A stretch of DNA of 64,000 bases from Paenibacillus mellifer (lineage in GTDB: Bacteria; Bacillota; Bacilli; Paenibacillales; Paenibacillaceae). Every line of letters begins with the position of its first letter. Within the stretch, counting starts at the first letter, position 1. Where the stretch lies: NCBI RefSeq assembly GCF_023195895.1, contig NZ_JALPRK010000022.1, positions 1 through 64,000 on the forward strand. The letters are read 5' to 3'. Shown here piece by piece: positions 34,456-42,817 of the stretch. A model generated the notes under the pieces. That model saw only the letters and a program-made list of their open reading frames with translations, did not search any database and was not told where the DNA came from. A program made the position numbers and the translations under genes.

Positions 34456-35253
34456 ATGGGTATGGAGATATTGTCCGCGCAGAACCCCCGCGTCAAGGAA
34501 TGGGCGGGACTGCTTGAGAAGAAAAACCGGGACAAGCAAGGCAAATATTTGATCGAAGGCCTTCATTTGGTGCAGGAGGCGCTTGAGGCGCAGGCCGACG
34601 TGGAATGTGTCTGCTACGACACTCTCGGCGGTATTCCGGCCGAGCTGCAGGCCGCGGCGTCCGCGGGGCTGGACGTCGATTGGATCGGCGTGTCCGCCGC
34701 CGTGATCGCGAAGTGCAGCGACACGAAGTCGCCGCAGCCGGTGTTCGCGGTCGTGCGCAAGGACCGCGGGAGGGTTGCTCCGCTCCTGGACCGGGAGCGG
34801 AGTTTGGTGGTGGTGCTGGACGGCGTGCAGGATCCCGGCAACGTCGGCACCATCATCCGCAGCGCCGACGCGGTCGGGGCGGACGGGGTGATCGTCGGCG
34901 CAGGCTGCGCCGACATTTACGGGCCCAAGGTGCTGCGCGCCACCATGGGCTCGCTGTTCCATCTGCCGGTCGTGCATAGCGACCTGGCAGAGGTGCTGCC
35001 GCAGGCGAAGCAGCGGGGCATTCGCCTGGCCGGCACGAGCCTGCAGGCGGCGGCGAATTGCTTCGCCTACGATTTCACGCAGCCGGTGTGGCTGCTGTTC
35101 GGCAGCGAAGGCAGCGGCCTCAGCCCGGAAGTCCGCGGGCTGATGGATGACGGGCTGCTTATCCCGATGCGCGGCAGGGCAGAGTCGCTGAACGTGGCGA
35201 TGGCCGCGTCCGTACTGCTATATGAGGCGATGCGGCAGCGGCATTTTTCTTAA
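34456..35253 (+). CDS. TrmH-family (SPOUT) RNA 2'-O-methyltransferase
   Basis: A 265-residue enzyme with an N-terminal RNA-binding domain (KNRDKQGKYLIEGLHLVQEA) and a C-terminal SPOUT knot with the three motifs VVLDGVQDPGNVGTIIRSADA-type motif 1 (about residues 115-135), LFGSEGSGLSPEV motif 2 and PMRGRAESLNVAMAASVLLYE-type motif 3. It resembles YsgA of Bacillus and should methylate a ribose in rRNA or tRNA. The stretch 34600-34990 is visibly richer in G and C than its surroundings. Confidence 0.92.
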   Translation: MGMEILSAQNPRVKEWAGLLEKKNRDKQGKYLIEGLHLVQEALEAQADVECVCYDTLGGIPAELQAAASAGLDVDWIGVSAAVIAKCSDTKSPQPVFAVVRKDRGRVAPLLDRERSLVVVLDGVQDPGNVGTIIRSADAVGADGVIVGAGCADIYGPKVLRATMGSLFHLPVVHSDLAEVLPQAKQRGIRLAGTSLQAAANCFAYDFTQPVWLLFGSEGSGLSPEVRGLMDDGLLIPMRGRAESLNVAMAASVLLYEAMRQRHFS

Positions 35254-35272
35254 GGCAGGCCATATGTAAGAG

Positions 35273-35321
35273 AAAGACCGGAGGAGATCCTAGTTGAAAG
35301 GATCGCTTCCGGTCTTTTTTT
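35273..35321. terminator. Bidirectional terminator after the TrmH-family gene
   Basis: AAAGACCGG and GATCC pair with GGATC and CCGGTCTTT around a 9-nt loop with an internal mismatch, followed by T residues. It also ends the convergent response-regulator gene. Confidence 0.82.
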
Positions 35322-36837
35322 AGGCCTCCCCCAGCTTCTTGCGGATTTCGGAAGGATAACAGCCATAGTGCTCGACAAACAACTTGGTGAAATGGCGAGA
35401 GCTGAAATAGCCAACGCGTTGGGCGACATCCTGAACCTTACAATCCGGCTCGGTCAGGAGCAATTCCTTCGCTTTCAACATACGAATGCTCGTGACGTAT
35501 TTGACGAAGGTGATACCCTGTTTTTTATGAAACAGAGAACTCAAGTAATTGGGGGTCACCTGAAGCTCTTCCGCTAGAGAGCCGATGGAAATATCCTCTT
35601 GGTAATACTCGTCAACATAATCCATGGCCCGCTTTACGAGATCGCCGCTCGCCGCAGCGGCTCCCTTCCCCTCCTGGCTCAGCAGGAGTTCTCCCTGACG
35701 CTGGAGGGTTTCAATCCATGCTGCAGGCTGGAGATTCACGTGAAGGGCAGGACAAATCGCTTCCTTCAAAAAAACGGTGATCCGTTGATAGCGTACGGAA
35801 TCCCCGTGCAACCCAGGCAATTGCTGCTTGCCGAACGCGATTAACTTATTGTGATAACCGACATAATCTCGGTCCAGGTATAAGCTGACAAGTTGATGAA
35901 CCGATCTGCTGAGGGACGAAACTTCCTCCGCAGCAGTCTCGGCACGCAGCTCGGCCAAGGAATATAACTTATTGAGCATCAGGGAAGCCCTGAGGACCGA
36001 AGCTGCATGCAGTTCCTCCAACTGCCCAAACAGTTCGCCCGCCGAGAGACTGTTCTCGCTCTGCAGGACCGTCAAAGGTAAGTATGGAGTCTCCTCTCGT
36101 CGCCCTTGCCCAAGGGTCATCATGATCTGACGTCGCAAGTACTGGTTAACCTCGTCGTTTAATACAGCGTCCAAAGTCGGCCAAGCCCAGACAGAGGTTA
36201 GATTATCCTCGCTTAATTGCAGATGACCGCAACGAATTCCTTGCGTCAGCGAGTGCTTTTGTGCCGCCTGCTGGAGGTTCAAGGCCAGATCGTTTAATCG
36301 GGAAGCCGACGGCTTGCCCCTGTGAACTCCATAGAAGAGCACGCTATAGAAGCAATAACCGTCATAGGCAGGGTCTTGCCGCAGCGGCCCCGTTTGGAAC
36401 TCCCGGTAGCGATTCGATAACCAGTGTTCGAATTCATAATCAAGAAATTGAGCGTCCCGTTCGCGTCCAATCCTCGCTTCCCGGACGCATCTCTCCAGTT
36501 GCTCCGGTTCAGCCGGCTTTAGCAAATAATCGCTGGCTCCCAGCCGGAGCGCCTGCTGCGCGTAATCAAACTCCATAAACCCGCTAAGAATGACCCAACT
36601 TGCCTGCGGAGCCAGCGTCTTGCCAATCCGAATGGCCTCGATGCCGTCAAGCTTCGGCATTTTGATATCCACGAATACGAGATCGGGTGTGTTTTGGCGT
36701 AATAACTCCAGCAATTCCTCGCCATTTCGAGCTTCTCCAATTATTTGGCACGGCAAGTTCTTAAGCTCCAGCTCCTGAAGCATACTTCTTAAGGTAGAAC
36801 GAATCAGCTTCTCGTCATCCGCGATGATGATTTTCAT
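35320..36837 (-). CDS. AraC-type two-component response regulator (YesN-like)
   Basis: A 505-residue protein. The receiver domain has DDE near residue 8 and phosphoacceptor Asp57 (LVFVDIKMPKLDGIEA), with Lys in YLLKPAEPEQ. After a long linker, the last ~100 residues hold two AraC-type helix-turn-helix units (IGSLAEELQVTPNYLSSLFHK and VQDVAQRVGYFSSRHFTKLF). It overlaps the start-side of the kinase gene region (ATGA-type overlap at 36834-36837), so the pair is one transcription unit. Such pairs control sugar uptake operons. The kinase is truncated, so this regulator may now be unphosphorylated by its natural partner. Confidence 0.93.
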   Translation of the reverse strand: MKIIIADDEKLIRSTLRSMLQELELKNLPCQIIGEARNGEELLELLRQNTPDLVFVDIKMPKLDGIEAIRIGKTLAPQASWVILSGFMEFDYAQQALRLGASDYLLKPAEPEQLERCVREARIGRERDAQFLDYEFEHWLSNRYREFQTGPLRQDPAYDGYCFYSVLFYGVHRGKPSASRLNDLALNLQQAAQKHSLTQGIRCGHLQLSEDNLTSVWAWPTLDAVLNDEVNQYLRRQIMMTLGQGRREETPYLPLTVLQSENSLSAGELFGQLEELHAASVLRASLMLNKLYSLAELRAETAAEEVSSLSRSVHQLVSLYLDRDYVGYHNKLIAFGKQQLPGLHGDSVRYQRITVFLKEAICPALHVNLQPAAWIETLQRQGELLLSQEGKGAAAASGDLVKRAMDYVDEYYQEDISIGSLAEELQVTPNYLSSLFHKKQGITFVKYVTSIRMLKAKELLLTEPDCKVQDVAQRVGYFSSRHFTKLFVEHYGCYPSEIRKKLGEA

Positions 36838-38381
36838 AGGTAGTGCTCCTTCGTCGGAATATGAATCGAGATGGTGGTTCCGGCACCCGGCCGGCTCTCT
36901 ACCTCCATCACGGCATCCGGGTAACTCATGATTAGACGGGTTCGGACATTGGATAACCCAATCTGGTCCTCTGAATTGGAGGCGGAAGGGTCAAACCCCA
37001 CACTGTCGTCCTTGACCACGATCTCAATGTAGTCCTGCGAGTCCATTTCCCTTCTCTGAGCCTGTACCGACACGGACACCATTTCCTTATCAGCCGGTTC
37101 AACGCCATGGATGATGCAGTTCTCGACCAATGGCTGCAGCAGCAGCTTAGGGATCGGGAATGAAGCGGCGTCCGGATCGCAGTTGATCTGGAAAGCCAAT
37201 CGATCATCGAACCGGAGTTGTTGCAGCATGCAATATTTGCGCAGGATGTTCAGTTCTTTCTCAAGGGTCGTCTCATGGACGGGTTCCAAACTGTAGCGCA
37301 TCATGTAACTCAAAGAGATGATCGCCGTTTCTAGTTCTTTCGTGCGGCCTTCCCGGTTCAAGCCGATAAATCCGTTCAGCGTGTTATATAAAAAGTGAGG
37401 CTGAATCTGCGATTGCAGCGCCCGATATTCGGCATCCTGCTGGGCCAGCTTCGCTAAATATTCCTGGTTGATGAGCTCATCCAGACGAGAAACCATGCTG
37501 TTGAGGGAATGACCGAGCTGGGCAATCTCATCGTTTCCGGGTAAGGTATACCGCTCGGACAAGTCGCCTCTCTTTACTTTGTGCATAACGTAATTCATTC
37601 GTTTGAAAGGATTCACAATCCAGCGGGTAAAATAAATCAATACGCCAAAGGTGACTAGAAGGGCAGCCGCCGTGAGCAGGAGCGCGACGATATAAATCCA
37701 CCGAACTTGGTCCTTCTTCTCCTGGTTGGATAGAAACACGACGATTCGCCAGTCTGCGGGACTGATTTTTTTGGAAATGCCTAAATAGTTGTTACTTTCA
37801 TACCGATCCTTCTGGCGAAAAGAGGATAATTGCTCCTTCAGCTCCTCCGGCACGGTTTGGTTGGCGTATAGGGTGTTCCCGCTTTGATCCAGGATCACGA
37901 CGATGGAAGAGACGTTAAAGTCGACGTCACTGGCGATTTTCTCCAGCACCCTCTTATCCGCATCCGCCATGATCACGGCTAGTGGGCGTCTCGTGTCCGG
38001 GTTCTTAATCAAACGAGCTACCGAGAACGCCTGCGGTACGGTTTCCAGGTTCAAGTAGTCCTGAGGATGAGAGCTGATAAAGACCGCTTGTCCGTCGCCG
38101 TTGTAGGCCTGCTGGTACCAATCTTGCGTACGAAAGGCGAAGTCAGGCTTCAAGGAAATCGAACCTTTCGACGTCAAATACGCTTGACCCTTGACGGGTA
38201 CAATCAGCGTACTCAAGATATCTGGGCGGGTATTCGTCAAGTATTGCGGCAGCGTACCTTTGAGAGCCCGGTCTGTGGTTAATTTGATATAATCGCTGGC
38301 GGTATCATACGTATTGTTTGCTTTGATGGATCTGACCCGCTTCAGCGACGAGGAGAAGGATTTGGCCAAAGCGCAAATCAA
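36834..38381 (-). CDS. 5'-truncated sensor histidine kinase (YesM-like)
   Basis: The frame encodes part of an extracellular Cache-like sensor (about residues 22-225), one transmembrane helix (228-250), HAMP, a His_kinase domain with His329 in QIQPHFLYNTL and an HATPase domain. YesM-type kinases normally begin with a transmembrane helix and ~30 more sensor residues; both are missing. The first ~20 codons (MICALAKSF...) are merely the antisense of an alpha-galactosidase remnant, and the ATG at 38381 has no ribosome-binding site. The native sequence appears to begin near 38325. The gene is therefore probably non-functional, or its product cannot insert correctly. It could be annotated as a pseudogene. 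Confidence 0.8.
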   Translation of the reverse strand: MICALAKSFSSSLKRVRSIKANNTYDTASDYIKLTTDRALKGTLPQYLTNTRPDILSTLIVPVKGQAYLTSKGSISLKPDFAFRTQDWYQQAYNGDGQAVFISSHPQDYLNLETVPQAFSVARLIKNPDTRRPLAVIMADADKRVLEKIASDVDFNVSSIVVILDQSGNTLYANQTVPEELKEQLSSFRQKDRYESNNYLGISKKISPADWRIVVFLSNQEKKDQVRWIYIVALLLTAAALLVTFGVLIYFTRWIVNPFKRMNYVMHKVKRGDLSERYTLPGNDEIAQLGHSLNSMVSRLDELINQEYLAKLAQQDAEYRALQSQIQPHFLYNTLNGFIGLNREGRTKELETAIISLSYMMRYSLEPVHETTLEKELNILRKYCMLQQLRFDDRLAFQINCDPDAASFPIPKLLLQPLVENCIIHGVEPADKEMVSVSVQAQRREMDSQDYIEIVVKDDSVGFDPSASNSEDQIGLSNVRTRLIMSYPDAVMEVESRPGAGTTISIHIPTKEHYL

Positions 38382-38704
38382 GCGGTATAAAGAGATCCGT
38401 TCTCTGGTTCAGCAGGGCGATATGTATCGTCTGGTCAGCCCGTTTGCCGGGCACGAAGCGGCCTGGATGTTCGTCTCCGAAGATCGGAGCGAGGCCCTGG
38501 CGTACTATTTCCAAAGTATTAGCGGAGCCGAATGCGCCGCGGCGTAAGTTACGCTTAAAAGGACTGGATCCTGAGAAGGTCTACAAGGTCGAGGAGAGCG
38601 GACTAGTGATGAAAGGGGATCGCCTGATGGCTATCGGGATTATGCTCCCTGCGGAGCTGAAAGATTACTTTAGTTATTCGGTTCGTTTGAAGCTTATCGA
38701 CTAA
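38326..38704 (+). pseudogene. C-terminal remnant of GH36 alpha-galactosidase with frameshift
   Basis: MDLTRFSDEEKDLAKAQIKR, then LVSPFAGHEAAWMFVSEDRS, matches the C-terminal part of GH36 alpha-galactosidases. At about 38511 an extra C (TATTTCCAAA) shifts the frame; the sequence resumes as KVLAEPNAPRRKLRLKGLD and runs to the stop at 38704. Only ~125 of the usual ~730 codons remain, and there is no promoter or start. The 5' edge coincides with the 5' edge of the truncated kinase, so one deletion probably removed the front of both divergent genes. Confidence 0.85.
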
Positions 38705-38733
38705 CCGAAAGCTATTCTTCATCAAGAAGCATA

Positions 38734-38764
38734 AAACCCCGAAACCATGGTTTCGGGGTTTACT
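38734..38764. terminator. Bidirectional terminator downstream of the alpha-galactosidase remnant
   Basis: AAACCCCGAAAC / GTTTCGGGGTTT around CATG. It probably served the original alpha-galactosidase gene and now also the convergent gene at 38765. Confidence 0.82.
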
Positions 38765-39121
38765 TTAGGTATAGCTTTTGATGGCTAGTTTCGAACAAAG
38801 TGCTTTTTTGTTCAATTCCAGGTCTTTTAAATAATTGTTGATTTTAGCGTCCAATTGTTCAATGAGGTGCGAACGAATATCCTCAATCTGCTCCTCCTGG
38901 CAGAACGCGGAAATGGCAAGAATACCGTCGGAGTAGTGCTTCGTTTCCTGGATGGCGGTATTTAGCTTCTCTTTATACAGCCGTTTGACCGATCCGGTAA
39001 TCGATTTGATCTCGTAATAACGATTCGTTTCGACGAGTAGTCTCCACGGTGTTATCCTGGAAGCAAGCTGATCTTTCCTTAACTCTAGGGTGATTTGATA
39101 CATTGTTTTTGAGCTGTTCAT
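38765..39121 (-). CDS. Hypothetical 118-residue protein
   Basis: I do not recognise a family. The product is soluble, Lys-rich and mostly helical by eye (segments KRLYKEKLNTAIQET and IRSHLIEQLDAKINNYLKDL), with two cysteines. The ATG is preceded by AGGGG and by an extended -10 promoter (39161-39169), which supports expression. Its sequence is more A+T-rich than the neighbours, which may hint at later acquisition. Confidence 0.6.
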   Translation of the reverse strand: MNSSKTMYQITLELRKDQLASRITPWRLLVETNRYYEIKSITGSVKRLYKEKLNTAIQETKHYSDGILAISAFCQEEQIEDIRSHLIEQLDAKINNYLKDLELNKKALCSKLAIKSYT

Positions 39122-39160
39122 GATGTTGATCCCCTTGTATATTTATACACTGTACTGAAT

Positions 39161-39169
39161 ATTATATCA
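39161..39169 (-). promoter_or_regulatory. Extended -10 promoter of the 118-residue gene
   Basis: On the minus strand TGATATAAT (39169-39161), a TG-extended consensus -10; a weak TTCAAA lies 18 bp upstream. Confidence 0.55.
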
Positions 39170-39390
39170 CAAATCATGAGAGCTTTTGAAGCTACAATCT
39201 AGAACTTTAAGACTAAAAAAAAGTGATACTAGAGAACTATAAGCAATTGGTTGCGAAAAATCAAGTGACAAATCATACAAGTTTCCGTTTCCACCTGCGC
39301 GTCCTTCTTTTTTACCTCTGTCCCGCATAACTTGTAGAGATGGAAGTTGAGAACAACCTCTAGGGGTTTTCCCGCTGCAGGGGGTGAAAC

Positions 39391-40266
39391 ATGCGGATAC
39401 GACGACGCGGATGGCGGAGCCGGACAAGACGACCGAAGCGCAGAAGGAAAGTCTGGATCGCTGTCGTGATCATTACGATTATTGCTCTGGTTCAATTTGT
39501 TCAGTACGTGGAGCGCCGGATGACAGGACCGATCGTTCACCTAGCCCAGATTCGAGTCAAACAGATCGCCACCGAATCCATCAATGATGCGATTACCGCT
39601 CAGGTGGCGAATCAACAGCAGGTTGGGCAGCTGATCGATTGGAAGACGGATGATAACGGTAAAATTACCGGGTTCATGCTGAACTACTCCGCCCATATGA
39701 AGGTGACCTCCGAGACGATTCAAACGGTTCGGCACACACTGGACGAGGTGGCCCGGCTATCGGAAACCATTCCGCTGGGGCAGGCTCTCGGCAGTCCGCT
39801 CTTGGCTTCCTTTGGCCCGAGTATCCCGATCAAGATCGAGCCCAAAGGGGATGTGAAGGTCGACTTGAATACCCGACGCCAGGATGCCGGCATCAATATG
39901 ATCCTTGTGGAAGTGTACCTTCGGGTAAAGACGGAACTGGCCGTGGTTGTCCCCTTTGATATGGAGTCACAGGCGGTGGAAACGGAAATCCCGGTCTCCT
40001 ATCTGCTCGTGGTCGGGGATGTGCCCATGTATTACTATGACAGTAAAGGCAATCCGGTCGGTGAGGGCCAAGCGGATGCCCCGAACATTGCGCTTCCGGC
40101 GTTGCCGGGCGGCGATGATACGGCGGAACCGCCGGCAACCAAGGAAGAGACGGTTACGCCGGACGGGGCCAACGGATCAGGGGAACCCGCCGGGAATACA
40201 GGAGCAGGGAACACCAGCTCAGAGGAGCCGTCCAACCCAGATATGAATACAGGGGGACATAATTAA
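39391..40266 (+). CDS. yunB: Sporulation protein YunB
   Basis: A 291-residue protein with an Arg-rich N-terminus, one transmembrane helix (VWIAVVIITIIALVQFVQYV) and the YunB body (AQIRVKQIATESINDAIT, LGQALGSPLLASFGPSIPIKI, VEVYLRVKTELAVVVPF). The last ~60 residues are a disordered Pro/Gly/Thr tail not found in shorter homologues. YunB is a mother-cell sporulation protein of Bacillus. It lies convergent to lytH, as part of the lytH-yunB-lipA-yutD neighbourhood also seen in Bacillus. Confidence 0.9.
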   Translation: MRIRRRGWRSRTRRPKRRRKVWIAVVIITIIALVQFVQYVERRMTGPIVHLAQIRVKQIATESINDAITAQVANQQQVGQLIDWKTDDNGKITGFMLNYSAHMKVTSETIQTVRHTLDEVARLSETIPLGQALGSPLLASFGPSIPIKIEPKGDVKVDLNTRRQDAGINMILVEVYLRVKTELAVVVPFDMESQAVETEIPVSYLLVVGDVPMYYYDSKGNPVGEGQADAPNIALPALPGGDDTAEPPATKEETVTPDGANGSGEPAGNTGAGNTSSEEPSNPDMNTGGHN

Positions 40267-40300
40267 AGGGCGCCGGTTATCTGGACGCCCTTTTATTTTT
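40265..40300. terminator. Terminator between yunB and lytH
   Basis: AAAGGGCG and CGCCCTTT (40265-40293) enclose a 13-nt loop, followed on the plus strand by a T-run. Confidence 0.75.
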
Positions 40301-41338
40301 TTTGGAGCGTTCGGCTTGCTCCCATTTCTTCAACAGCGGATAAGGATCAAACGCCCATTCCGTGCTTCCGGTATCTCGGTATATCCCGTAATGCAGATGC
40401 GGCGGGAATTTCCCCGAGGTTCCCGGCGGGCCGTAACCGCTGCTGCCAACCCATCCGATGGTTTGACCCGGTTCGACGAAATGGCCGACTTCAATGCCCT
40501 TTTCATATCCCTGCAGGTGCGCGTAATAGTGGTATCGGTTGCTGATATCCCGGATCCCGATGCGCCAACCGCCGTAGGGATTCCACCCTTTTGTCTCCAC
40601 CACGCCGTAACAAACGCTGCGTACGGTTACACCCATCGGGGCGAACAGGTCGGTTCCTTCATGGATGCGCAAACCTCCCCAGCCGCGCCGATCCCCCCAG
40701 GTGTCTCGATAGGTATAGATGCTGCGCAGCGGCAGCGGGAATGCACTATCAGTTAAATCCAGCCGACCCCAGTTCTTGTACATTTTCGCGAATTGGCGGA
40801 TTCGCTCCACGGCGGAATCGTTTTGATAGTAACGCCATAGGGCGATGCGGAAGTCTTCTTCCTTATAGCCGAAGCCGGTTAAATAAGAAGCTAAGGTAAA
40901 CAAGGCGTCCCGATCGTTCTTCGGATCGGCCGCTCCATCGGCGGTGGCGTCTTTCCCGCTGCCGCCAAACAATTCGATCGTCGCCGGATTCCGGTCCTCG
41001 GGATCCGGATTAAACGGGCCGGTCCAAAATGCTTCCCGGAAGCGGAATCCGGTAACTCGCTGCTCCTGCTGCTGTTGCTCCTTCCGCGGAGTGATGGTGC
41101 GTTCGTATTGGTCTACTGCGGCAAGCCAATACCAGGGAACCTTCGTGAGCAACTCCATTTCCTCGAATAACAAGCGCCTTTGATCGTAAACACGGGTTAC
41201 CGCCTCTGCCGTCGATGTTCCTGGGGCGGCCTCGACCTCGGTGGTTATGAACCCGGCTCCCGGCCATGATGAAGTGAGAAACGCAACGGCGACGATACAA
41301 CAAACCGCTTTGCCGCGGGCAAATCGATAAGACCTCAA
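40277..41338 (-). CDS. lytH: LytH-like M23 peptidoglycan endopeptidase
   Basis: A 353-residue exported protein with a signal peptide (~residues 10-38) and a C-terminal M23/LytM domain. Zinc ligands are visible: HEGTD (His226, Asp230) and HLHYG (His316), with the catalytic His274 in YYAHLQ. Position next to yunB and lipA matches LytH (YunA) of Bacillus, an L-Ala-D-Glu endopeptidase needed for spore cortex structure. The N-terminal ~170 residues are a helical domain of unknown role. Confidence 0.85.
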   Translation of the reverse strand: MRSYRFARGKAVCCIVAVAFLTSSWPGAGFITTEVEAAPGTSTAEAVTRVYDQRRLLFEEMELLTKVPWYWLAAVDQYERTITPRKEQQQQEQRVTGFRFREAFWTGPFNPDPEDRNPATIELFGGSGKDATADGAADPKNDRDALFTLASYLTGFGYKEEDFRIALWRYYQNDSAVERIRQFAKMYKNWGRLDLTDSAFPLPLRSIYTYRDTWGDRRGWGGLRIHEGTDLFAPMGVTVRSVCYGVVETKGWNPYGGWRIGIRDISNRYHYYAHLQGYEKGIEVGHFVEPGQTIGWVGSSGYGPPGTSGKFPPHLHYGIYRDTGSTEWAFDPYPLLKKWEQAERSKKNKRASR

Positions 41339-41451
41339 GGCAAGCTTCCTCCTTCGCCTTTATTTTGCACGCGATTCGTGACCTCTCTTAGATTGAGGCA
41401 AATGATGTGTTTTTATTCCATTTTGCGAAGTAGGTTTTTCCAGTGGTTTCA

Positions 41452-41460
41452 TGATATAAT
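41452..41460 (+). promoter_or_regulatory. Extended -10 promoter of lipA
   Basis: TGATATAAT ends at 41460. Transcription would start about seven bases later, after the in-frame ATG at 41463, which rules out that ATG and supports TTG 41505 as the lipA start. Confidence 0.6.
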
Positions 41461-41504
41461 AAATGGCGCTACGGCTTAAATCACAAGAAGGAAGGTCTTG
41501 CGCT

Positions 41505-42401
41505 TTGGCAAAACAAATCCAGGAACCGAAACCGGATTGGATTCGTATCAAGCTGACAACAGGAGATAATTATCAAGACATCAAGCAAATGATGCGCTCC
41601 AAAACCTTACATACCGTTTGTGAAGAAGCGCGCTGTCCGAATATATATGAGTGCTGGGCGAACCGCACCGCGACGTTTATGATATTGGGCGATATTTGTA
41701 CACGGGCCTGCCGCTTCTGCGCGGTAAATACCGGTCTGCCGACCGAGCTTGACTTGCAGGAACCTCAGCGTGTTGCTGAAGCGGCAGAGCAAATGAGTTT
41801 GCGCCATTGCGTAGTTACCAGCGTAGCTAGGGACGACTTGAAGGACGGCGGGGCCAGTATTTTCGCTGGAACGATCAAGGCGCTCCGCGAGCGGTTGCCC
41901 CTTTGCAGCGTAGAAGTGCTTATCCCCGACTTTCAGGGCGACGAAGAAGCGCTACGTGTTGTAATGGATGCGAAACCAGATATTCTGAACCACAACATCG
42001 AAACGGTGGAACGGTTGTCCGACCGTGTCCGGGCGAAAGCGAAATATCGCCGCTCCTTGGAACTTCTTCAGCGGGCGAAAGTCATGAAGCCGGATATCCC
42101 GACGAAATCCAGCATCATGCTGGGCGTCGGCGAGGAATGGGACGAGATTTTGCAGGGGATGGATGATCTGCGGGCCGTGGATTGCGATATTTTGACAATT
42201 GGACAATACCTGCAGCCTACACCACAGCATCTGCGTGTTGAGAAGTACTACAAGCCTGAGCAATTTGCGGAGTTGAAGGAAGAAGGGATGAAGCGGGGCT
42301 TCAGCCATGTGGAATCCGGTCCGCTCGTGCGCAGCTCGTATCACGCCCATGAACAGGTCAATTCGGCCAAGAAACAAGCAGGCGTTCCCGCTTCGTCGTA
42401 A
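41505..42401 (+). CDS. lipA: Lipoyl synthase
   Basis: A 298-residue radical-SAM enzyme that inserts two sulfurs into octanoylated carrier proteins. The auxiliary cluster cysteines are Cys39, Cys44 and Cys50 ([12 protein letters not shown]), and the radical-SAM cluster is Cys65, Cys69, Cys72 (CTRACRFC). TTG 41505 with AAGGAAGG nine bases upstream is chosen; the longer frame crosses the promoter. The usual C-terminal Arg-Ser-Ser-Tyr ligand sequence is present (RSSYHA). yutD follows 21 bp later. Confidence 0.97.
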   Translation: MAKQIQEPKPDWIRIKLTTGDNYQDIKQMMRSKTLHTVCEEARCPNIYECWANRTATFMILGDICTRACRFCAVNTGLPTELDLQEPQRVAEAAEQMSLRHCVVTSVARDDLKDGGASIFAGTIKALRERLPLCSVEVLIPDFQGDEEALRVVMDAKPDILNHNIETVERLSDRVRAKAKYRRSLELLQRAKVMKPDIPTKSSIMLGVGEEWDEILQGMDDLRAVDCDILTIGQYLQPTPQHLRVEKYYKPEQFAELKEEGMKRGFSHVESGPLVRSSYHAHEQVNSAKKQAGVPASS

Positions 42402-42422
42402 ACCAGAAGGAGGATGGATCCT

Positions 42423-42785
42423 TTGATTCAAATCGGGGGCAGAACCTACGAACTGATTCAGAATTATCGGGAAGCTTGGGATCCCGAAGCATTTAAGCAG
42501 CGGTACAGCGAGGTCCTCGACCGCTACGACTATATTATTGGGGACTGGGGTTACGAGAAGCTCCGCCTTAAGGGCTTTCTGCGAGACAATCATCCCAAGG
42601 CGAACCGAGATACGGCTTATTCCGGAATCACGGATTATATCAATGAATATTGTAATTTCGGCTGCGCTTATTTCGTCCTCCAGAAGGTGAAAGACAACCA
42701 TAAGGAAAAGGATACCCCTAAGGACAAAGAAAGTGGTAGCGGAAAAAGCGTACAGTTACAAGAAACAGAAACGGCCTCCGAATAA
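42423..42785 (+). CDS. yutD: YutD-family protein
   Basis: A 120-residue protein with the YutD core: YELIQNYREAWDPEAFKQRY, DRYDYIIGDWGYEKLRLKGF and YINEYCNFGCAYFVLQK. The C-terminal tail is Lys/Glu-rich and variable. TTG 42423 with AAGGAGG nine bases upstream is preferred to ATG 42414, which touches the ribosome-binding site. The function of YutD is unknown; it follows lipA as in Bacillus, though yutC is absent here. Confidence 0.88.
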   Translation: MIQIGGRTYELIQNYREAWDPEAFKQRYSEVLDRYDYIIGDWGYEKLRLKGFLRDNHPKANRDTAYSGITDYINEYCNFGCAYFVLQKVKDNHKEKDTPKDKESGSGKSVQLQETETASE

Positions 42786-42805
42786 TAATCGGAGGCCGTT
42801 TCTTT
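42768..42805. terminator. Bidirectional terminator between yutD and the S41 protease gene
   Basis: GAAACGGCCTCCGA / TCGGAGGCCGTTTC (42768-42781 with 42789-42802), with the yutD stop in the loop region and TTT after the stem. Confidence 0.88.
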
Positions 42806-42817
42806 ACGTCGAGTGGA

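Noticed and set aside
34605-34979. Alternative plus-strand frame in the TrmH-family gene, rich in Arg and Gly
   Set aside because: A shadow of the high-G+C block; SPOUT motifs are intact in the annotated frame.
39241-39300. CATACAAG and CATAACTT as sigma-E or sigma-K -10 boxes before yunB
   Set aside because: No convincing matching -35 could be found at the correct spacing, so the assignment would rest on expectation alone.
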